Below are positions 7,320-17,126 of a DNA stretch of 64,000 nucleotides, in pieces (the stretch's first letter is position 1; the number at the start of each line of letters is the position of its first letter). A program made the translations under genes and the position numbers. The stretch comes from CCY15215 sp039194995. Its GTDB lineage: Bacteria > Cyanobacteriota > Cyanobacteriia > Cyanobacteriales > Spirulinaceae. The stretch is taken from assembly GCA_039194995.1 (NCBI GenBank), contig JBCCVR010000003.1:1-64000 (forward strand), in the 5' to 3' direction. The notes beneath the pieces were generated by a model. That model saw only the letters and a program-made list of their open reading frames with translations, was not told where the DNA came from and did no database searches.

Positions 7320-10040
7320 TTAAAATACCGTTTCTTCTACAGGAAAGCGCCTCATTAACTGTAATGCTTCTCGTGCATTCCGTTGCAAATCCGCCGATAA
7401 TCCGGGAACGTGGGGAATTTGAGACAGAAAATCCATTGTTCGGCGTAAAATCCTGACCAAATCACCCTCGTCGAGATTGGTGTTATTGCATAATTCATCC
7501 CATCCCACCCCTAAAACCCATCGTTCGACAATACCGATGAGATCGAGAATATCCTCTTCTAACCAAACGGGAAAACTCACTTTAAAACGGTATTGACATT
7601 TAATCAACTCCCTGCGTAAAGGCGCAAGCTGTCCCAGAGCTACTAAAGTTCCTTCCGGGGGCAGGTAAATCGTTCCCGTATCAGGGCGCGGGGGTTCGGA
7701 AATCAACGCATAAGCCGCCGCCGCTAGCTCCTGCGGTTCCAAGCGATCCAAATAGCCAGAAATCAAGACCAAACCCAGCCACAACTCATTATCGCCCCGC
7801 AGTGCCGCCGCCGCTTTCCCGATGTCTGTGGGTTCGTACTCTTGCAAGGCATCAAACTCTCGTAAAACTTTAACGAGATTCAGAAACTCGCGCCAGTGAT
7901 GGGTTTGATGCTCTTTATATTTTTCCTGTTGCGCGTGCAGTTGCGATCGCAAGTCCAAGCGATGTCGGTGGCGTTTTAGTAATTTACCCGGTTTTCCCCA
8001 TTGCAGGAGAGGATGGTTTTGCAGTTGTTCTCCCACCAGTTCGAGGCGTTGGCGTTGTTCGGCGACTTCTGGCGTTTCGAGGGTTTCGAGGGCATTATCG
8101 GGAATTAAACGGGCAACCTCGGCACTAATTTCCTCACCTTTCACCGATCGCCCCAGCTTAATCGTTAGCGTATCGGGAGGCATGAGAGTATCGAGGAGAG
8201 AAAGAGAAAGAGAAGCCCCGTCAATGGCAAGAATATCCGCCGTTGCCGCCACGTACCAAGAATTATCCGCCCCCAAACAGATGAAATATGGCGATCGCCC
8301 GCTTCCGGGGGTTTGGGCGAAAACAATGGCGGGGATAGGAGAAGAAACCTTGATATACTTGCCTTTCAAATACACAACCCGTCCGCTTTCCACCTCATTG
8401 AGGGCGCGGGCAATTTCTTTATGATGGGACTCTTCGGCTTGTTCTTGCAGGATCTTTAATAAACGGCGTTCCTCTCGCTGACGTTCTTTCAATTTCTCGT
8501 AATGGGCGAATTGCTTTTCATTGATGGGAGAGAGTTCTACATCCAGTCGGGCGAGTTCGGTGGTCAGATCCGCGATCGCTTCTCTGAGGGGTTCGAGGTC
8601 TAAAGTAGCAGTATATTGGGCAAAGCTGCGTTCGAGAAGTTCCCTTACTTCTTCAATTTTGTGAGTTTGCAGCAAGTTCAGCACCATGCCGTAGGTAGGC
8701 GTAAATTGACTTTTCAAAGGATCGGCAGTTTTCAAGGCGAGTTTTGCGGCATCTTTAGGACCCTCAAAGCGGGTTTGTACCGTCACCACGTATCCCTGTT
8801 CGTCCATTCCTCGCCGTCCCGCACGTCCCGCCATTTGCAGGAATTCCGAAGCAGTGAGGAGGCGATGTCCGCTATCGCTGCGTTTGGAAATGGCAGAAAT
8901 TACGGTAGTGCGGGCGGGCATATTGATCCCTGCGGCGAGAGTTTCCGTTGCAAACACCACTTTAATAAGTCCTGCTTGAAAGAGTTCTTCAACAAATCCT
9001 TTCCAAGCGGGTAAAATTCCAGCGTGATGGGCAGCAATGCCGCGATGGAGGGGTTCGACTTGTCCGCTACGGGCTGCACTGGGATTCCATGCTAAAAACT
9101 CTTCGATGCGCCGTTTTAATTCTCTTGCTTCCCCGGGATTGACTAAATTAAATCCGGGCAATTGTTCCACTGCATTATCACACCCCCGACGGCTAAAAAT
9201 GAAGTAGATGGCGGGCAGCATTTCCTTTTGTTCCAGTTGCTTCACCACTTGGATAATGGGGGGACAATCTTCTTTTCGCAGGCGTTGTTTGGGGTTGCGT
9301 CGTCCTTTTGGTAATAAGCGAGAATTCACGGCGGCTTTTTTCTCATTCAGGAGAGGGAAAAGTCCTTTCAGCCCGCTAAAATGAAACTCGAGGGGGACGG
9401 GGCGATAATTGGATTGAATGAGAACGGTTTCCCCGTGAACCCGTCCGATCCAGTCGGTGAGTTGGTCGGCATTGGCAACGGTAGCGGAAAGGGCGGCAAT
9501 TTGGACTGTGGGGGGACTGTAAATAATCGATTCTTCCCAAACCGTGCCTCGCTGCGAGTCGTTCATGTAGTGGCATTCGTCGAGGACTACGGTTTCGACA
9601 TCCATCATTGAGGTGCCCACTTGTCCGATGGGAGTCCCATACAGCATATTGCGGAAAATTTCGGTGGTCATCACCAACACGCAGGCATCCCGGTTATAAG
9701 AGGCATCTCCGGTGAGTAAACCGACATTTTCTTCGCCAAAGCGATCGCGGAAGTCGCGGAATTTTTGATTGGAAAGAGCTTTGAGGGGGGTGGTATAAAA
9801 AACGCGCTTGTTGCGGCTGAGGGCGCGATAAATGGCATATTCGCCGATGAGGGTTTTCCCGGATCCTGTAGGAACGCAGACAACAACGGATTTTCCCGAG
9901 TCGAGGGCTGCGATCGCCTGTTTTTGAAAGCGATCGAGGGAGAAGGGAAAAAGTTGCTCTAAATCGAGAGTGGATGTTGAGGTATTAATTTGACTAACTG
10001 GCTCGTTCATATAATATGGGACAATTCCCGTTTCTTCCAT
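7320..10040 (-). CDS. Ski2-like DEAD/DEAH-box RNA helicase with DSHCT domain
   Basis: A 906-residue superfamily 2 helicase. Walker A is PTGSGKTLIGEYA, the DExH box DECHYMND, motif III SAT, and motif VI MAGRAGRRGMDE, giving two RecA-like domains in about residues 25-480. The C-terminal part, with EELIKCQYRF-like and DSHCT-type helices ending in LMRRFPVEE, is the Ski2/Mtr4 signature. Such enzymes unwind RNA for decay or processing; cyanobacterial members act on mRNA or rRNA, but the substrate here is inferred. An internal ATG at 10010 (MNEPVSQ) is a possible alternative start. It converges on the LamG gene. Confidence 0.9.
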   Translation of the reverse strand: MEETGIVPYYMNEPVSQINTSTSTLDLEQLFPFSLDRFQKQAIAALDSGKSVVVCVPTGSGKTLIGEYAIYRALSRNKRVFYTTPLKALSNQKFRDFRDRFGEENVGLLTGDASYNRDACVLVMTTEIFRNMLYGTPIGQVGTSMMDVETVVLDECHYMNDSQRGTVWEESIIYSPPTVQIAALSATVANADQLTDWIGRVHGETVLIQSNYRPVPLEFHFSGLKGLFPLLNEKKAAVNSRLLPKGRRNPKQRLRKEDCPPIIQVVKQLEQKEMLPAIYFIFSRRGCDNAVEQLPGFNLVNPGEARELKRRIEEFLAWNPSAARSGQVEPLHRGIAAHHAGILPAWKGFVEELFQAGLIKVVFATETLAAGINMPARTTVISAISKRSDSGHRLLTASEFLQMAGRAGRRGMDEQGYVVTVQTRFEGPKDAAKLALKTADPLKSQFTPTYGMVLNLLQTHKIEEVRELLERSFAQYTATLDLEPLREAIADLTTELARLDVELSPINEKQFAHYEKLKERQREERRLLKILQEQAEESHHKEIARALNEVESGRVVYLKGKYIKVSSPIPAIVFAQTPGSGRSPYFICLGADNSWYVAATADILAIDGASLSLSLLDTLMPPDTLTIKLGRSVKGEEISAEVARLIPDNALETLETPEVAEQRQRLELVGEQLQNHPLLQWGKPGKLLKRHRHRLDLRSQLHAQQEKYKEHQTHHWREFLNLVKVLREFDALQEYEPTDIGKAAAALRGDNELWLGLVLISGYLDRLEPQELAAAAYALISEPPRPDTGTIYLPPEGTLVALGQLAPLRRELIKCQYRFKVSFPVWLEEDILDLIGIVERWVLGVGWDELCNNTNLDEGDLVRILRRTMDFLSQIPHVPGLSADLQRNAREALQLMRRFPVEETVF

Positions 10041-10186
10041 TCTAGAGCCTTGTGGGAAATACAGTACGCTTAACCCGATCTGTCAAGCCTCATTACAAAC
10101 AATTTCCAAATTTGTGGAGGATCGTTAAGAAACGTAAATACTGGCAGATTTGTGCATAATCTCTCAATTTTTTCCCAGAGACTTAT

Positions 10187-10825
10187 ATGGGACTCACTAT
10201 TACATTTAGGATAATGGTCATGCTGAGACGTTTATTTGCTTTACTACTCATTCAGGTATCTATTACTTTGCCCGTACAAGCTGCAAATATCCTCTATTTG
10301 AATTCAACACGAGGACAAAGAATAAGTTTAGGAGGTTATCGTAATGTTATTGCAGATACTCTTGACAATTATGGTGACGGCACAATCTTTGATGTTGATT
10401 TTGTTCAAACTCACGTTGCAGGAGATTTAGCCTCTTAGCTTAATTCTAACCCTATTGATTACTACGATCGGATATGGTTTGACACAACAATTTACAATAC
10501 GGCACTCCTTAATAGTTCGGATTTGGCAGCACTCAATATATGGTCAAATCACAATAATTTAGAATTTATTCTTGATAGTTCATTTTATTATCGTCTTGGT
10601 ACTCATATTCTCAATGAAAATGCAGGAAATCGAACAATTGAAATGTACGAGGCATTATATTCTCTGAGTCCAGATCGCGTGGCTCATATTGGCATGAGTT
10701 TCGATCCCGGCAAAAAAGAACGCGATATAACCGATCCGACAGATGTTCCCGAACCTTCTACAATCCTAGGTATTTTAACTATTCTCGGCTTTGGTTCTAT
10801 TTCCTTAAAACGACAGAAAAGCTAG
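10187..10825 (+). pseudogene. PEP-CTERM protein gene interrupted by one in-frame TAG
   Basis: Two open segments, 10187-10438 and 10523-10825, are in the same frame. The codons between them are fully open once the TAG at 10436-10438 is passed, so a single nonsense codon splits one gene. The first part encodes a signal peptide (RRLFALLLIQVS, cleavage near VQAA) and ANILYLNST. The second part contains YYDRIWFDTTIYN and ends with a PEP-CTERM tag (VPEPSTILGILTILGFGS, then KRQKS). The fold looks like the alpha/beta ThuA or glutamine-amidotransferase type, which is a guess. The intact product would be about 212 residues. Sequencing error, real decay or readthrough cannot be told apart here. Confidence 0.85.
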
Positions 10826-10921
10826 AGTTCAAAAGTTCAAGTTCTTGACTTAAAACTGAAGCCAGCTAAAGTAGGCTAGAATTCCGACCATTTCCTAAAT
10901 CGTTAAAATAGGTTTTAGCTT

Positions 10922-10949
10922 TCAGCCTTAGATTTGAATCCAAGGCTGA
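10922..10949. terminator. Hairpin between convergent genes
   Basis: TCAGCCTT and AAGGCTGA form an 8-base-pair stem around a 12-base loop. It sits between the PEP-CTERM pseudogene and the end of comEC, where a bidirectional terminator would be expected. There is no clear T run. Confidence 0.45.
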
Positions 10950-10961
10950 TATCGATCGCAT

Positions 10962-13172
10962 TTATTTCTTCTCTAACATAGTTGTAAATCCTTTCTTTTG
11001 CGTCCACTGTATCGCCCCATGTCGTCCCGTACTGTAAATGTAAACTTGGTTTTGTCGCAACGTTTGAAAGGTTTCTTGAGAAACATAAGACGTAGAAGCG
11101 ATCGCCACATTCCCACCAAACCCTCTCAAGACATTTTCATGGACTGAATTTCCCGCAAACAATAACACCCGTGCCGATAAATCCGTGGGGATAATGTCCT
11201 CGTTGGGAGCATATAATAACAACCAATTGCGATCGCCAAATTGTAACTGAGCAATGCGATCGTGTAATCTGACAACGGTAGCACTGCCATTCGGTATCTT
11301 TTGGCCGACTTCAAAGGGATAGATATACTCTGCCAAGATTGCCTCATTTTCTGCTTCAAGGGTAGAGAAAGCGTGTACAAAGGTTGTAATAGCTAATTTA
11401 TCAAAAATTGATTTCCAACCCGGTTCTTGGTGATTTTTTAGGGATATAGCCAAGTCAATTCGATTGATGCCTTCATGGGCCAAGAAAGGCAAAACCGTAT
11501 AATTTGCCGTGTTCGTACCTCCCGCATCAATCAACGTGATTTTGCCGCGATCTTGAATGACAATAACTTGGTCTTGTCCGGCTGATAGTACCGTCAAACG
11601 AGTTAAACTGAGATTGGCATAGATGAGAGGTGCGATCGCAATTATAACAACGATCGCACCCACTCCCAACCATCTTTTTCCTTGTTGTAAAGGCTGCCAC
11701 AAACAAACTGCCAAGATCGCCGCATAAATTGCGAAAACTTGTAGAATACTTAAATTTCCGACTGCTTGATAACTATTCGGTAAATTGACGAAGAAGCGAA
11801 CGATATTGACTAAAAATAATGTCGGATAGAATAACTGCGATGCGATCGCAGTTCCTCCCCAAGGAAAAATTAAGCCAATTCCTCCACTGACCATTCCGCC
11901 TAAAATAATGAAAGATCCGAGATGAGTGGTCAGAATATTAACTATAATTCCATAAGTGGCGATAAAACTAAAATGGTAAGAAGCAATGGGTAACGTCCAA
12001 ATTGTAGCAGCGAGAGGAACGGCAATAATTGTGGCAATTGTTGGAGGCAACCAATCCAAACGACGAACTATAGCAGGAACGCTAACAACCAATCCAAGTG
12101 TAGCAACAAAGCTAAGTTGAAAGCTCAAATTCCAAATCCAAAGCGGATTGACTAAAAGCAAGATTGTGGCAATGAGAAGCAATGCACCCAACGGTTTTAC
12201 CTTGCTTTCTACTGTCATGGCGAAGAGTACCGCAATTCCCATTAAAACTGCCCGAAAAATGGAAGGTTGTAACCCTGTCAGTCCCATATATGCCAGTAAA
12301 ATCGCAATTCCGATCGCCAAGCGATATTTATCTTCTAAAGTCCGCGTTAATGCCAAAACGCCCCCCAATAATAAGGAAACGTGAAACCCCGAAGCTGCTA
12401 AAATATGTGCTAATCCTCCTCGCATAAACAAATCTTGAATCTCAAAGGGTAAATCGATCGCCCTGCGTCCTAAAACCATAGAACTAACAACCGATCCATA
12501 TGGTTCTGACAAGCCGCGATCGTGAATGCGAACAATCTTCTGTCTCAATTTCCACCACCCCCAAGCAGGTTGTGGAGAAAATCGAACTAATTCTCCCGAC
12601 AATCCTGCAAAAACACCTTGGGGAATAAGATACGATTTAAAATCAAATCCACCGGGATTTTTTGCTTGACTGGGTTCGTATAATTTGCCTTTGATAGTAA
12701 CGGTTTGTTGGGGAACTAATTCTAAGTTGGGTTGCGGTGGAATTGTGATGTATAATTTGCCGCGAATATCTGTGTTTTCATTCACTTGTCGAACGGCTAA
12801 AATAAAGCGCAATCTGCCTGCACGATTGAAACTAGGGCGATCGCGAATCTGTCCCATTACCGTAACTTCCTCTAGCGTATTATTCAGCAATAAACTGATA
12901 TCATTATTTGTAGGGTGAGGAAGGCGAAATTGAAAATGCGCGATCGCTAATCCGGCAACAATTCCGGCTGCGATCCAGATAGGAAGGCGGGGACTCTTAC
13001 GCCAAAAATGCCGTGATAGGATACCAACAATAATGCTAACAATCAACCCAGCGATCGCTAAACCAAACCCATGTATTAAAGAGAGTTTTTCCCAAGGAGA
13101 ATGAATAATTCCTGTAGATGACAAGCCCAAAATGTAAGCAATACATAAAATTGCCCAGCCCTGACGCTTCAT
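10962..13172 (-). CDS. comEC: ComEC/Rec2 family DNA-uptake channel protein
   Basis: 736 residues. Two N-terminal membrane helices are followed by the ComEC N-terminal soluble domain (VTVMGQIRDRPSF), the central competence membrane domain with many helices (GGLAHILAASGFHVSLLLGG is the family signature, residues about 255-275), and a C-terminal beta-lactamase-fold domain starting near LTVLSAGQDQVIVI. ComEC transports single-stranded DNA across the inner membrane during natural transformation. In the C-terminal domain the usual metallo-lactamase HxHxDH motif is not evident: the corresponding place reads IDAGG followed by LAHEGINRIDLAISLKNH, so catalysis there is uncertain. No other competence genes are adjacent. 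Confidence 0.9.
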   Translation of the reverse strand: MKRQGWAILCIAYILGLSSTGIIHSPWEKLSLIHGFGLAIAGLIVSIIVGILSRHFWRKSPRLPIWIAAGIVAGLAIAHFQFRLPHPTNNDISLLLNNTLEEVTVMGQIRDRPSFNRAGRLRFILAVRQVNENTDIRGKLYITIPPQPNLELVPQQTVTIKGKLYEPSQAKNPGGFDFKSYLIPQGVFAGLSGELVRFSPQPAWGWWKLRQKIVRIHDRGLSEPYGSVVSSMVLGRRAIDLPFEIQDLFMRGGLAHILAASGFHVSLLLGGVLALTRTLEDKYRLAIGIAILLAYMGLTGLQPSIFRAVLMGIAVLFAMTVESKVKPLGALLLIATILLLVNPLWIWNLSFQLSFVATLGLVVSVPAIVRRLDWLPPTIATIIAVPLAATIWTLPIASYHFSFIATYGIIVNILTTHLGSFIILGGMVSGGIGLIFPWGGTAIASQLFYPTLFLVNIVRFFVNLPNSYQAVGNLSILQVFAIYAAILAVCLWQPLQQGKRWLGVGAIVVIIAIAPLIYANLSLTRLTVLSAGQDQVIVIQDRGKITLIDAGGTNTANYTVLPFLAHEGINRIDLAISLKNHQEPGWKSIFDKLAITTFVHAFSTLEAENEAILAEYIYPFEVGQKIPNGSATVVRLHDRIAQLQFGDRNWLLLYAPNEDIIPTDLSARVLLFAGNSVHENVLRGFGGNVAIASTSYVSQETFQTLRQNQVYIYSTGRHGAIQWTQKKGFTTMLEKK

Positions 13173-13306
13173 AAATGATTAGTTTTCACTGCTTCTTTCA
13201 AGATATAGTATATTCTAAACCAAATTGTGTATTTTTTACTCAATCTCTGTAAAAAAAATGGGCGGAGATTACCCACCCAAACTTTAAACAATAGTAATTC
13301 AAGCAA

Positions 13307-13801
13307 TTAAATCGAAAGCCCTAAATTCATACCGAAAAAAGCATGAATAAATAGCACTAATAAAGCAAAACTTCCCAGATAAGCGTGGATTGTTTTTAAA
13401 GCCTCTTTATTGCCGCCAAACTTCGTTGCAGAAATCAATCCATTTAGTGCCAACAAGATAACAGCAAATGAACCCGTCCAGAAATGAGGACTCTCAAAAA
13501 TAGACTGTTCTTGCATGACTAAAGATAGTACGCCGCCCGTATAACCCAAAGAAATAAACAGGAATAACCACGGGGCAAGTTTGCGATGAGATTGTCGATT
13601 TTGAGCGGCAATTCCTGCCTTTTGGGAAATGCGTCCTTGCCAACCCGCCCAAGCTGTAAAACTCCCCAAAACGAAAACTACAATTCCCATCATTAGGGGA
13701 TGTCCCCAATGAACGATCGGTTCGGGTAAGTCGAACGTTCCAAACCATGCCGCGATCGGCTCTAAATAGGGAAGCAAAATGCTTCTTACCGTTTCAATCA
13801 T
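13307..13801 (-). CDS. DUF4079 family integral membrane protein
   Basis: 164 residues with four hydrophobic segments (about 32-52, 78-98, 110-128, 142-160) and conserved-looking His residues in HWGHPLMM, ESPHFWTG and HAYLGSFALL...HAFFG, an arrangement resembling haem-binding four-helix membrane proteins. It matches the DUF4079 family, common in cyanobacteria and plastids and of unknown function. It stands alone, upstream of comEC on the same strand with a 134-base gap. Confidence 0.78.
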   Translation of the reverse strand: MIETVRSILLPYLEPIAAWFGTFDLPEPIVHWGHPLMMGIVVFVLGSFTAWAGWQGRISQKAGIAAQNRQSHRKLAPWLFLFISLGYTGGVLSLVMQEQSIFESPHFWTGSFAVILLALNGLISATKFGGNKEALKTIHAYLGSFALLVLFIHAFFGMNLGLSI

Positions 13802-14158
13802 TGGTGTTCTCTCTCAAATCTTAAATAATTATAAAAGATAAGAGGCGATCGCCCGATGCTTTCGATCGCGATCCTCCCGGGAACGATTGATAAGTATTTA
13901 TGCTGATTGAAGGGGAGTTCTATCAGTTTATGTTGTTTTAGCGAGTAAAACTCCCAGTAAAGTCAAACGGATATTATAAATAAATGTAACAGTAATGGTA
14001 TGTGTTGGATGGGGATGAAGGAAACCCGAGTCGCAAAACTCGCGCGAGCCGGATATTCCGAACCAAACCAAAAATGCCTCTCGAGACAGACAACCCTATC
14101 CCAACAGCAACGTTAGGATTGGGTGAATTTTAGAAAAAACATAGGAGATCCGTTACCA
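13802..14158. promoter_or_regulatory. Intergenic region upstream of the ADO gene
   Basis: A 357-base stretch without a gene separates DUF4079 and ADO, which are divergent. TATTAT at 13972-13977 could be a -10 box for the ADO transcript, which would give a leader of roughly 180 bases containing a small CGAGT/ACTCG hairpin around 14030. An AGGAG at 14142-14146 lies before the chosen ADO start. I see no known riboswitch. Promoter placement is a guess. Confidence 0.35.
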
Positions 14159-14890
14159 ATGCCAGAACTTGCAGTTCGTCCGGAACAGGAACAGGAATCG
14201 ACAAAGGAACAGGAATCGAAACCTGATTTTACAAGCGAAACTTACAAAGACGCATATAGCCGAATTAACGCCATTGTCATTGAAGGGGAACGAGAAGCCC
14301 ACGATAACTACCTCTCCATGGGCGAACTGTTACCCGATAGTAAAGATGAGCTAACCAAACTCGCCAAAATGGAAAAACGCCATGAAAAAGGCTTCACTGC
14401 TTGCGGTAAAAATCTTAAGGTGACTGCGGATATGGATTTTGCCAGAGACTACTTCTCTCACCTCCACGGCAACTTCCAAAACGCCTACAAAGAAGGCAAA
14501 CTCGTTACCTGCTTTTTGATTCAATCTCTGATTATCGAAGCCTTCGCGATCGCTGCTTACCACAAGTACATTCCCGTCGCCGATCCCTTCGCCAGAAAGA
14601 TCACCGAAGGTGTGGTCAAAGACGAATATACTCACCTGAACTTTGGGGAAGTATGGCTGCAAGGGAACTTTGAGGCATCAAAAGCCGAACTCCAAGAAGC
14701 CAACAAGCAAAACTTGCCTCTCGTTTGGAAAATGCTCAACCAAGTCACCGAAGATGCTCGCATCCTCGGTATGAAAAAAGAAGAACTGGTCGAAGATTTT
14801 ATGATCAGCTATGGGGAAGCCCTATCCAATATTGGTTTCTCTTGTGGGGAAATCATGAGAATGTCTGCCTACGGCTTGACGGGAGCTTAA
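14159..14890 (+). CDS. ado: Aldehyde deformylating oxygenase (alkane-forming)
   Basis: A 243-residue ferritin-like di-iron enzyme that converts fatty aldehydes to alkanes plus formate using oxygen and ferredoxin. All six expected iron ligands are visible: Glu44, Glu72, His75, Glu127, Glu156 and His159, in IEGEREAHDN, KMEKRHEKGF, SLIIEAFAI and KDEYTHLNFGE. Starting at ATG 14159 (MPELAV) is favoured by AGGAG upstream and by the family start; the frame extends to 14123. The N-terminus is slightly longer than the usual 231 residues because of a low-complexity EQEQESTKEQES segment encoded by a 14-base direct repeat. AAR, which makes the aldehyde, follows. Confidence 0.95.
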   Translation: MPELAVRPEQEQESTKEQESKPDFTSETYKDAYSRINAIVIEGEREAHDNYLSMGELLPDSKDELTKLAKMEKRHEKGFTACGKNLKVTADMDFARDYFSHLHGNFQNAYKEGKLVTCFLIQSLIIEAFAIAAYHKYIPVADPFARKITEGVVKDEYTHLNFGEVWLQGNFEASKAELQEANKQNLPLVWKMLNQVTEDARILGMKKEELVEDFMISYGEALSNIGFSCGEIMRMSAYGLTGA

Positions 14891-14912
14891 TTGAACCCTC
14901 GAGCAACTGAAA

Positions 14913-14944
14913 AGGGGCGATCGCATCCGATCGCCCCTCTTTTG
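14913..14944 (+). terminator. Rho-independent terminator after ADO
   Basis: AGGGGCGATCG, a CATC loop and CGATCGCCCCT make an 11-base-pair GC-rich stem followed by CTTTTG. It sits 22 bases after the ADO stop and before AAR, implying that AAR is at least partly transcribed from its own promoter. Confidence 0.85.
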
Positions 14945-15034
14945 TGCCCAAATTTTGATAATATCTTACAAAGTCTTTACTTTTTGTTAATTTGGCGATC
15001 GCCGCCTGCCAAGAGGTTTCATAGCGAGCAATCA

Positions 15035-16084
15035 ATGTTTGGTCTTATCGGTCATCTAACTAGCCTCGAACACGCCCAAGCCGTTGCCCATCGACTCGGA
15101 TATCCCGAATATGGGGATCAAGGCTTGGATTTTTGGTGTTCTGCACCCCCGCAAATCGTCGATGATAGTATTCGCGTCACCAGTGCCACGGGACAGACGA
15201 TTAAGGGGGCATATATCGAATCCTGCTTTCTGCCGGAAATGCTCTCCCAACGCCGCATTAAAACCGCCATTCGGAAAATCCTTAATGCCATGGCAAGCAC
15301 CCAAAAATACGCGCGAGGAGGTAACGAGATTCAAATTACGGCCCTCGGCGGATTTTCCTCCATTATTTTCGAGAATTTCAATCTCAAAGACAACAAGCAA
15401 GTGCGGGGGGTAGAACTCGATTTTTCTCGCTTCACCACTGGCAATACCCACACGGCTTATATTATTTGTCGGCAGGTCGAAGAAGCTGCCGCTAAAGTAG
15501 GTATCGACCTCTCCCGCGCGACCGTTGCCGTTTGCGGTGCAACAGGAGATATTGGTAGTGCCGTCTGCCGTTGGTTGGATAAAAAGACTGACGTACAAGA
15601 TCTCTTGTTGATCGCCCGCAACCAAGAACGCCTGCGCAACCTACAAGACGAACTCGGACGCGGCAAAATTCTCGGCATTGAAGAAGCGCTTCCCCTTGCC
15701 GATATTGTCGTTTGGGTTGCCAGTATGCCGAAGGGAGTCGATATCGGCGAAATCTCCCTGAAAAAGCCCTGCGTCTTAATCGATGGAGGCTATCCCAAGA
15801 ATCTAGATAGCAAAATTCAACAGCCCGAGGTTTACGTCCTCAAAGGCGGTATCGTCGAACATTCCCTCGATATTGAGTGGACGATCATGGAAATCGTCGA
15901 AATGGACGTTCCCGATCGCCAGCTATTCGCCTGTTTTGCCGAAGCCATGATCCTCGATTTCGAGCAATGGCACACCAATTTCTCTTGGGGACGCAATCAA
16001 ATTACCGTCGAAAAAATGGAAAAAATCGGCGATGCCTCCCGCAAACACGGTTTTAAACCCTACCAACTTTCCCTCGGTAACTGA
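15035..16084 (+). CDS. aar: Long-chain acyl-[acyl-carrier-protein] reductase
   Basis: A 349-residue NADPH-dependent reductase that turns fatty acyl-ACP into the aldehyde used by ADO. ATG 15035 (MFGLIGHLTSLE) is the family start; the frame is open to 14891 but that part overlaps the terminator. A Rossmann nucleotide-binding motif GATGDIGSAVCRW is at about residues 168-180. Cys300 in LFACFAEAM corresponds by position to the catalytic acyl-cysteine of the Synechococcus enzyme (Cys294), a correspondence made from memory of that sequence. ADO, AAR and accA in this order is a widespread cyanobacterial arrangement. Confidence 0.95.
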   Translation: MFGLIGHLTSLEHAQAVAHRLGYPEYGDQGLDFWCSAPPQIVDDSIRVTSATGQTIKGAYIESCFLPEMLSQRRIKTAIRKILNAMASTQKYARGGNEIQITALGGFSSIIFENFNLKDNKQVRGVELDFSRFTTGNTHTAYIICRQVEEAAAKVGIDLSRATVAVCGATGDIGSAVCRWLDKKTDVQDLLLIARNQERLRNLQDELGRGKILGIEEALPLADIVVWVASMPKGVDIGEISLKKPCVLIDGGYPKNLDSKIQQPEVYVLKGGIVEHSLDIEWTIMEIVEMDVPDRQLFACFAEAMILDFEQWHTNFSWGRNQITVEKMEKIGDASRKHGFKPYQLSLGN

Positions 16085-16107
16085 TGTATATAGCCCGCTA
16101 TGTCTTT

Positions 16108-16149
16108 ACCGATCGCCGATAACCAATCACTGATAACCGATCGCTGAAT
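16108..16149 (+). repeat. Heptamer tandem repeat upstream of accA
   Basis: Six consecutive 7-base units (ACCGATC, GCCGATA, ACCAATC, ACTGATA, ACCGATC, GCTGAAT) end two bases before the accA ATG. They occupy the place where a ribosome binding site would be, and no SD-like sequence is visible. Confidence 0.7.
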
Positions 16150-16151
16150 TA

Positions 16152-17126
16152 ATGCCTGCCACCAAAAATCGACCGTTTTTACTAGATTTTGAAAAACCCC
16201 TGAACGAGTTGGAGTCGAAGATCGATCAGATTCGCGAACTCGCTCGGGAAAATAACGTGGATGTTTCTCGAGAAATTCGCGACTTAGAAGCCAAAGCCGA
16301 ACAACTGCGACAAGAAATTTTCACTACCCTCAGCCCTTCCCAACGGCTGCAACTCGCCCGCCATCCCCGCCGTCCCTCCACTTTGGACTATATCCAAGCC
16401 ATTAGCGACGATTGGTTTGAGCTTCACGGCGATCGCTGCGGTGGCGACGATCCCGCCCTCGTCGGCGGTGTCGCTAGATTGGCAGGGATGCCCGTGGTGA
16501 TGATGGGACACCAAAAAGGCCGGGATACCAAAGATAACGTCGCCCGCAATTTTGGTATGGCTTCCCCCGGAGGCTACCGCAAAGCCCTGCGCTTGATGGA
16601 ACACGCCGATCGCTTCGGGATGCCCATCCTAACTTTTATCGATACCCCGGGGGCTTGGGCGGGAGTCGAAGCCGAGAAACTCGGACAGGGAGAAGCGATC
16701 GCCTACAATCTGCGAGAAATGTTTGGTTTTGACGTTCCCATTCTCTGTACCGTCATTGGCGAAGGCGGATCTGGGGGAGCATTGGGTATTGGCGTAGGCG
16801 ATCGCCTCCTCATGTTCGAACACGCCGTCTACACCGTTGCCACCCCCGAAGCCTGTGCGGCCATTCTCTGGAAAGATGCGAAAAAAGCGCCCCAAGCCGC
16901 CGCCGCCCTCAAAATTACCGCCCGCGATCTCAAAGAATTGGGCATTTTGGATATTATTCTCCCAGAACCTTCAAGCGGCGCTCATGCCGATCCCTTGGGG
17001 GCTGCCGCCATTTTGAAAGAATCCCTGCGACAGAATTTAGAAACCCTACTTTCCCTTACGCCTCAAGAGCGAAAGGATTTACGCTACCAAAAATTTCGGC
17101 AAATCGGCAAATTTCAGTTAGCTTAG
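16152..17126 (+). CDS. accA: Acetyl-CoA carboxylase carboxyltransferase subunit alpha
   Basis: 324 residues, the normal AccA length. The carboxyltransferase transfers CO2 from carboxybiotin to acetyl-CoA, giving malonyl-CoA, the first committed step of fatty acid synthesis. Landmarks are an N-terminal helical region (FEKPLNELESKIDQI), HPRRPSTLDYI, FNARNFGMASPGGYRKALR-like crotonase-fold segments and FIDTPGAWAGVEAE followed by IGEGGSGGALGIGVGD, which form the CoA site. AccD would be elsewhere. It lies directly after AAR, fitting a lipid-synthesis neighbourhood. Confidence 0.96.
   Translation: MPATKNRPFLLDFEKPLNELESKIDQIRELARENNVDVSREIRDLEAKAEQLRQEIFTTLSPSQRLQLARHPRRPSTLDYIQAISDDWFELHGDRCGGDDPALVGGVARLAGMPVVMMGHQKGRDTKDNVARNFGMASPGGYRKALRLMEHADRFGMPILTFIDTPGAWAGVEAEKLGQGEAIAYNLREMFGFDVPILCTVIGEGGSGGALGIGVGDRLLMFEHAVYTVATPEACAAILWKDAKKAPQAAAALKITARDLKELGILDIILPEPSSGAHADPLGAAAILKESLRQNLETLLSLTPQERKDLRYQKFRQIGKFQLA

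Noticed and set aside
15056..15625. 189-codon frame opposite AAR
   Set aside because: Antisense shadow of a clearly conserved enzyme gene.
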